In this document: positions 60,979 to 64,000 of the stretch, piece by piece
How positions within the stretch are numbered: the first letter of the stretch is position 1
Layout of the letters: every line of letters starts with the position of its first letter
Assembly (NCBI RefSeq): GCF_900103985.1
Contig: NZ_FNIE01000008.1
Coordinates: 1 to 64,000, forward strand
DNA from: Actinacidiphila guanduensis
GTDB taxonomy: Bacteria > Actinomycetota > Actinomycetes > Streptomycetales > Streptomycetaceae
Length of the DNA stretch: 64,000 nucleotides
Reading direction: 5' to 3'
The notes under the pieces: generated by a model
Seen by the model: only the letters and a program-made list of their open reading frames with translations
Databases searched by the model: none
What the model was told of the DNA's origin: nothing
Program-made: the position numbers and the translations under genes

Positions 60979-63971
60979 AGGTCGTCCCCCTCGTCGGCCG
61001 GCGCGTCCGGGCGGCGGCCCGAGCGCAGGGTACTCGGCGTCTCCCGCCCGCCGCCCTCGGTGCGGAAGGTGACGGCGAAGGCCGCCGGCGCCGCCGCCAG
61101 CCGGTACTGCGGCAGCACGCCGGGCCCGCACGCGGCCGTGCCCACCCCGTGCACCGCGTGGTCCAGGTGCACCCACAGCGTCTCGCCCGCGACCAGGTCG
61201 TGGGTGTGCCGCGCCTGCTCCAGCTCGCGCGTGCTCCACGGGCGGGCGGTGAACCAGAAGGAGGGCTCGCCCTCGATCCGCAGCCCGCTGCCGTCGGCCC
61301 GCAGCAGCCGCGCCCAGCGGACGTCCGCGCGGGCGCCGTTCTCCTGCGGGCGCACGTACGGCGTCTGCAGGTCGGCGACCGGGGAGCGCCAGCGGCCGAT
61401 CCGGGACGCCTGCCGGGTGTCCGGGTACGCCTCGCCCGGCCCGCCGCCGAACCACTCGGCGGTCTCCAGCGCGGCCGGCAGGCCCAGGCGCAGGCCCAGC
61501 CGGGGCAGCGGCACCGGCCAGTCGCCCTCGGGCTCCACCTCGACGGCGAGCCGCAGCCGGTCCCCGGTCGCGCTCCAGCTGAACACCGCGCGCAGCGCCA
61601 GGTCGGAGGCGGCCGCGGCCACCCGCGTCGCCACCGTCAGGGTGTCGCCGCCGACGCTGACCCGGTCCACCCGGTGGTGCATGCGGTGCAGGCCCAGCGC
61701 GCGCCAGCGGTTGTCCAGCCGCCCGTCCTGGTGCCACTCCGAGCCCATGTCGTTGTCCACCGGCGCCCGCCACACGTCGAGTTGCGGGCCCCGCACCGCG
61801 GTCCCGTCCAGGTAGCGCAGGGTGCCGGTGGCCGCGTCGAAGGTGCCGGGGCCGAGCACGACCAGGCCGCCCTCCACCCGGCGCGGGGTGTGCGGGGCGC
61901 CCTCGGCCGCCCGCGCCCGCGGCACCGCGTGCTCGGCGGCGAACTGCGTCCAGGCCACCTCGTGGCCCGAGGGCGCCCACGCGGTGTCCTCGGCGAGCAG
62001 CGCGCGGACCGTCCACCAGCCCTCGCCGGGCCGCGACGCGGCGGCGAGCACCGGCAGTTCGACCTCGGCGCTCTCCCCGGGCCCCAGCGCGGGCACCTTC
62101 AGCGGCCCGGCGTCCGTGCGTTCGCCGTCCACCTCGTACGTCCAGCGGAAGGCGAGACCCGAAAGGTCGGCGACATCATGGAGGTTGGTGACGGTGACCA
62201 GGCCGCGGGCCGCGTCGCCGGCGATCCGCACCGGCTCGATCACCTTCTTGAACTCCACCAGGCCCGGCGAGGGCGTCCGGTCGGGGAAGACCAGGCCGTC
62301 GCAGACGAAGTTGCCGTCGTGCAGCTCCTCGCCGAAGTCGCCCCCGTAGGCGAAGTACGTCCGGCCGTCGGGGGTCCTGCGGCGCAGGCCGTGGTCGATC
62401 CACTCCCAGACGAAGCCGCCCTGGCAGCGCTCGTACGTCTCGAACAGCCGCTGGTACTCGGCGAGTCCGCCCGGCCCGTTGCCCATCGCGTGCGCGTACT
62501 CGCACAGCACGAAGGGCATCGCGCGCCGCCTCGCGTCCAACGTGGGGTCCTCCAGCGGGTCTTCCTCGCGGCGGCCGATCGCCTCGGTCTCGGCGTGGTC
62601 GGCGTACATCCGCGAGTAGACGTCCACGTCGCGGCAACTGCGGTCGCCCTCGTAGTGGATGGGGCGCGAGGGGTCGCGCCGCCTGATCCACGCGGCCATC
62701 GCGGACAGGCCGCTGCCGGTGCCGCACTCGTTGCCGAGCGACCACATCACCACCGACGGGTGGTTCTTGTCGCGCTCGACCATCCGGGCGGCCCGGTCCA
62801 GCAGCGCGGGCGTCCACTGCTCGTCGTCCACCGGGTTGCGCCGCCAGCCCACTTCGAGGAAGCCGTGCGTCTCCAGGTCGCACTCGTCGACCACCCACAC
62901 GCCCAACTCGTCGCACAGGTCCAGGAACGCAGGGTGCGGCGGGTAGTGGCTGGTGCGGACGGCGTTCACATTGTGCTGCTTCATCAGCAGCAGGTCGCGC
63001 CGCATCGTCTCCAGGTCCAGGGCGCGGCCGTGGTCCGGGTCGAACTCGTGCCGGTTCACGCCGCGGAAGAGGATGCGGCGGCCGTTCGCCTTGAGCACCC
63101 CGTCCTCCACGGCGACCGTGCGGAAGCCGATCCGCAGCGGGATGCGCTCGCCCTCGGTGGCCAACTCCGCGTCGTACAGCCGCGGTACCTCCGCCGACCA
63201 CGGCTCCACCGGCACCGACACGCTCTGGCCGGTCGCGATGTCCAGGCCCAACTCGGGCACCGACACGGTCCCTTGGGGATCGCACTCCACCAGCAGCGTG
63301 CCCTCGCCGGTCAGGTGGTCGTAGGAGCAGTGCACGAAGAAGTCGGCGACCGCGCCCTCGGGGCGCTCGATCAGCGTCACGTCGCGGAAGATGCCGGGCA
63401 TCCACCACATGTCCTGGTCCTCCAGGTAGCTCCCGGACGACCACTGGTGCACCCGCACCGCCAGGACGTTGCCGCGCGGCCGCAGCACCTCGCCGACCTC
63501 GAACTCCACCGGCAGCCGGCTGCCCTTGAAGGTGCCCAGCTCCTCGCCGTTGAGCCACACCCGCGCGCAGGAGTCCACACCGTCGAAGCGCAGCACGGCC
63601 GCGCCGCCCGGCCAGTCGTCGGGCAGGTCGAAGAAGCGCAGGTGGTCGCCGGTCGGGTTTTCCGTCGGCACCCGCGGCGGGTCCACCGGGAAGGGGTAGC
63701 GGATGTTGGTGTAGGCGGGGCTGCCGTGGCCCTGCAGCGTCCAGTGCGAGGGGACGGGCAGCACGTCCCAGTGCGAGCAGTCGAAGCCGGGACGGGCGAA
63801 CGACTCGTCCTCGGCCTGCGCGGTCGGCGACAGCCGGAACCGCCAGGCCCCGGCCAGGCTCACCCGGCGCGCGTCCGAGACGGCCGTCCAGGCCCGCGGC
63901 GGCAGCGCGCCCGTGCCCGGTGAGACGTCCTCGTAGTACGGTAGCGGCCCGGGCGGCGGCGCCTCGTGCAT
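60975..63971 (-). CDS. GH2 beta-galactosidase, LacZ type
   Basis: Cytoplasmic glycosidase of 998 residues, close to the length of E. coli LacZ (1024). Domains run in LacZ order: jelly roll (about 35-210), immunoglobulin-like, TIM barrel (about 290-600) and the Bgal small-chain domain at the end. The acid/base is Glu415 in WSLGNECG and the nucleophile is Glu491 in LCEYAHAMGN. The ATG at 63971 has GAGGAG seven bases upstream. It should hydrolyse lactose or other beta-galactosides; the exact aglycone preference is unknown. It is the first gene of a pair with the GNAT. Confidence 0.95.
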   Translation of the reverse strand: MHEAPPPGPLPYYEDVSPGTGALPPRAWTAVSDARRVSLAGAWRFRLSPTAQAEDESFARPGFDCSHWDVLPVPSHWTLQGHGSPAYTNIRYPFPVDPPRVPTENPTGDHLRFFDLPDDWPGGAAVLRFDGVDSCARVWLNGEELGTFKGSRLPVEFEVGEVLRPRGNVLAVRVHQWSSGSYLEDQDMWWMPGIFRDVTLIERPEGAVADFFVHCSYDHLTGEGTLLVECDPQGTVSVPELGLDIATGQSVSVPVEPWSAEVPRLYDAELATEGERIPLRIGFRTVAVEDGVLKANGRRILFRGVNRHEFDPDHGRALDLETMRRDLLLMKQHNVNAVRTSHYPPHPAFLDLCDELGVWVVDECDLETHGFLEVGWRRNPVDDEQWTPALLDRAARMVERDKNHPSVVMWSLGNECGTGSGLSAMAAWIRRRDPSRPIHYEGDRSCRDVDVYSRMYADHAETEAIGRREEDPLEDPTLDARRRAMPFVLCEYAHAMGNGPGGLAEYQRLFETYERCQGGFVWEWIDHGLRRRTPDGRTYFAYGGDFGEELHDGNFVCDGLVFPDRTPSPGLVEFKKVIEPVRIAGDAARGLVTVTNLHDVADLSGLAFRWTYEVDGERTDAGPLKVPALGPGESAEVELPVLAAASRPGEGWWTVRALLAEDTAWAPSGHEVAWTQFAAEHAVPRARAAEGAPHTPRRVEGGLVVLGPGTFDAATGTLRYLDGTAVRGPQLDVWRAPVDNDMGSEWHQDGRLDNRWRALGLHRMHHRVDRVSVGGDTLTVATRVAAAASDLALRAVFSWSATGDRLRLAVEVEPEGDWPVPLPRLGLRLGLPAALETAEWFGGGPGEAYPDTRQASRIGRWRSPVADLQTPYVRPQENGARADVRWARLLRADGSGLRIEGEPSFWFTARPWSTRELEQARHTHDLVAGETLWVHLDHAVHGVGTAACGPGVLPQYRLAAAPAAFAVTFRTEGGGRETPSTLRSGRRPDAPADEGDDL

Positions 63972-64000
63972 GGTGCTGCTCCTCGCGGTACTCGGTGTTC

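Noticed and set aside
61149..63923. A 924-codon plus-strand frame
   Set aside because: It is antisense to the beta-galactosidase, which has a complete set of LacZ motifs.

Overview
This is a very GC-rich actinobacterial window. GTG starts, 4-base start/stop overlaps, TAT and lipoprotein exports, PadR/TetR/LacI regulators and IS1380-type debris all point to Streptomyces or a close relative. Accessory genes and secreted hydrolases dominate; no ribosomal, tRNA or core biosynthetic genes were seen, so it looks like a chromosomal arm or other variable region. All readings are from sequence alone, without database searches.

Layout. (1) 1-9228: the 3' part of one giant gene, open at the window edge, encoding an Ala/Pro-rich disordered half and a C-terminal half with about six repeated Ser/Thr/Gly-rich beta modules. 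It meets the next operon at a strong two-way hairpin. (2) 9343-16558, minus: a sugar-uptake locus with two lipoprotein binding proteins, a GH13 alpha-glucosidase and a MalF/MalG permease pair; the MalF-like subunit carries an unusual inserted Cna_B/SdrD-like domain. No ATPase lies beside it, so it probably shares a general MsiK-type ATPase. (3) 16724-20381, plus: PadR regulator, ABC ATPase and FtsX-type permease in one overlapping operon. (4) 20382-26014: a degenerate GC-rich repeat field, a DUF5302 gene, a TetR gene divergent from an MFS exporter plus SDR enzyme with a palindrome between them, an orphan lipoprotein fragment and a methyltransferase. (5) 26253-35729: a LacI-type operator followed by two large secreted carbohydrate-active proteins (GH130-like, and a TAT-exported protein with discoidin domains), then a divergent pair of a Rossmann oxidoreductase and a DUF6351 secreted protein.

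(6) 36173-44470 is a scarred region: a secreted DUF5666/PepSY-like protein, a GNAT, a transposase remnant, two near-identical DUF4304 genes 5.2 kb apart, a HAD phosphatase, a TAT-exported beta-helix protein, and decayed pieces of an XRE/MmyB regulator, an MBL hydrolase and an IS1380 transposase. (7) 44471-48937: MBL hydrolase, GNAT and an S9 peptidase. (8) 49431-53131, minus: a tight operon of phosphomannose-isomerase-like protein, LacI repressor and ROK kinase, consistent with mannose/fructose use. (9) 53310-60307: M3 peptidase, a TrmB-like regulator with a consensus leaderless promoter, and a divergent S8 protease. (10) 60361-63971, minus: GH2 beta-galactosidase overlapping a GNAT.

Together the genes suggest a soil saprophyte that exports proteases and glycan-degrading enzymes, imports the products and controls each set with local repressors. 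The most novel-looking items are the giant modular protein, the MalF with an inserted surface domain, and the duplicated and decayed region at 38-45 kb.
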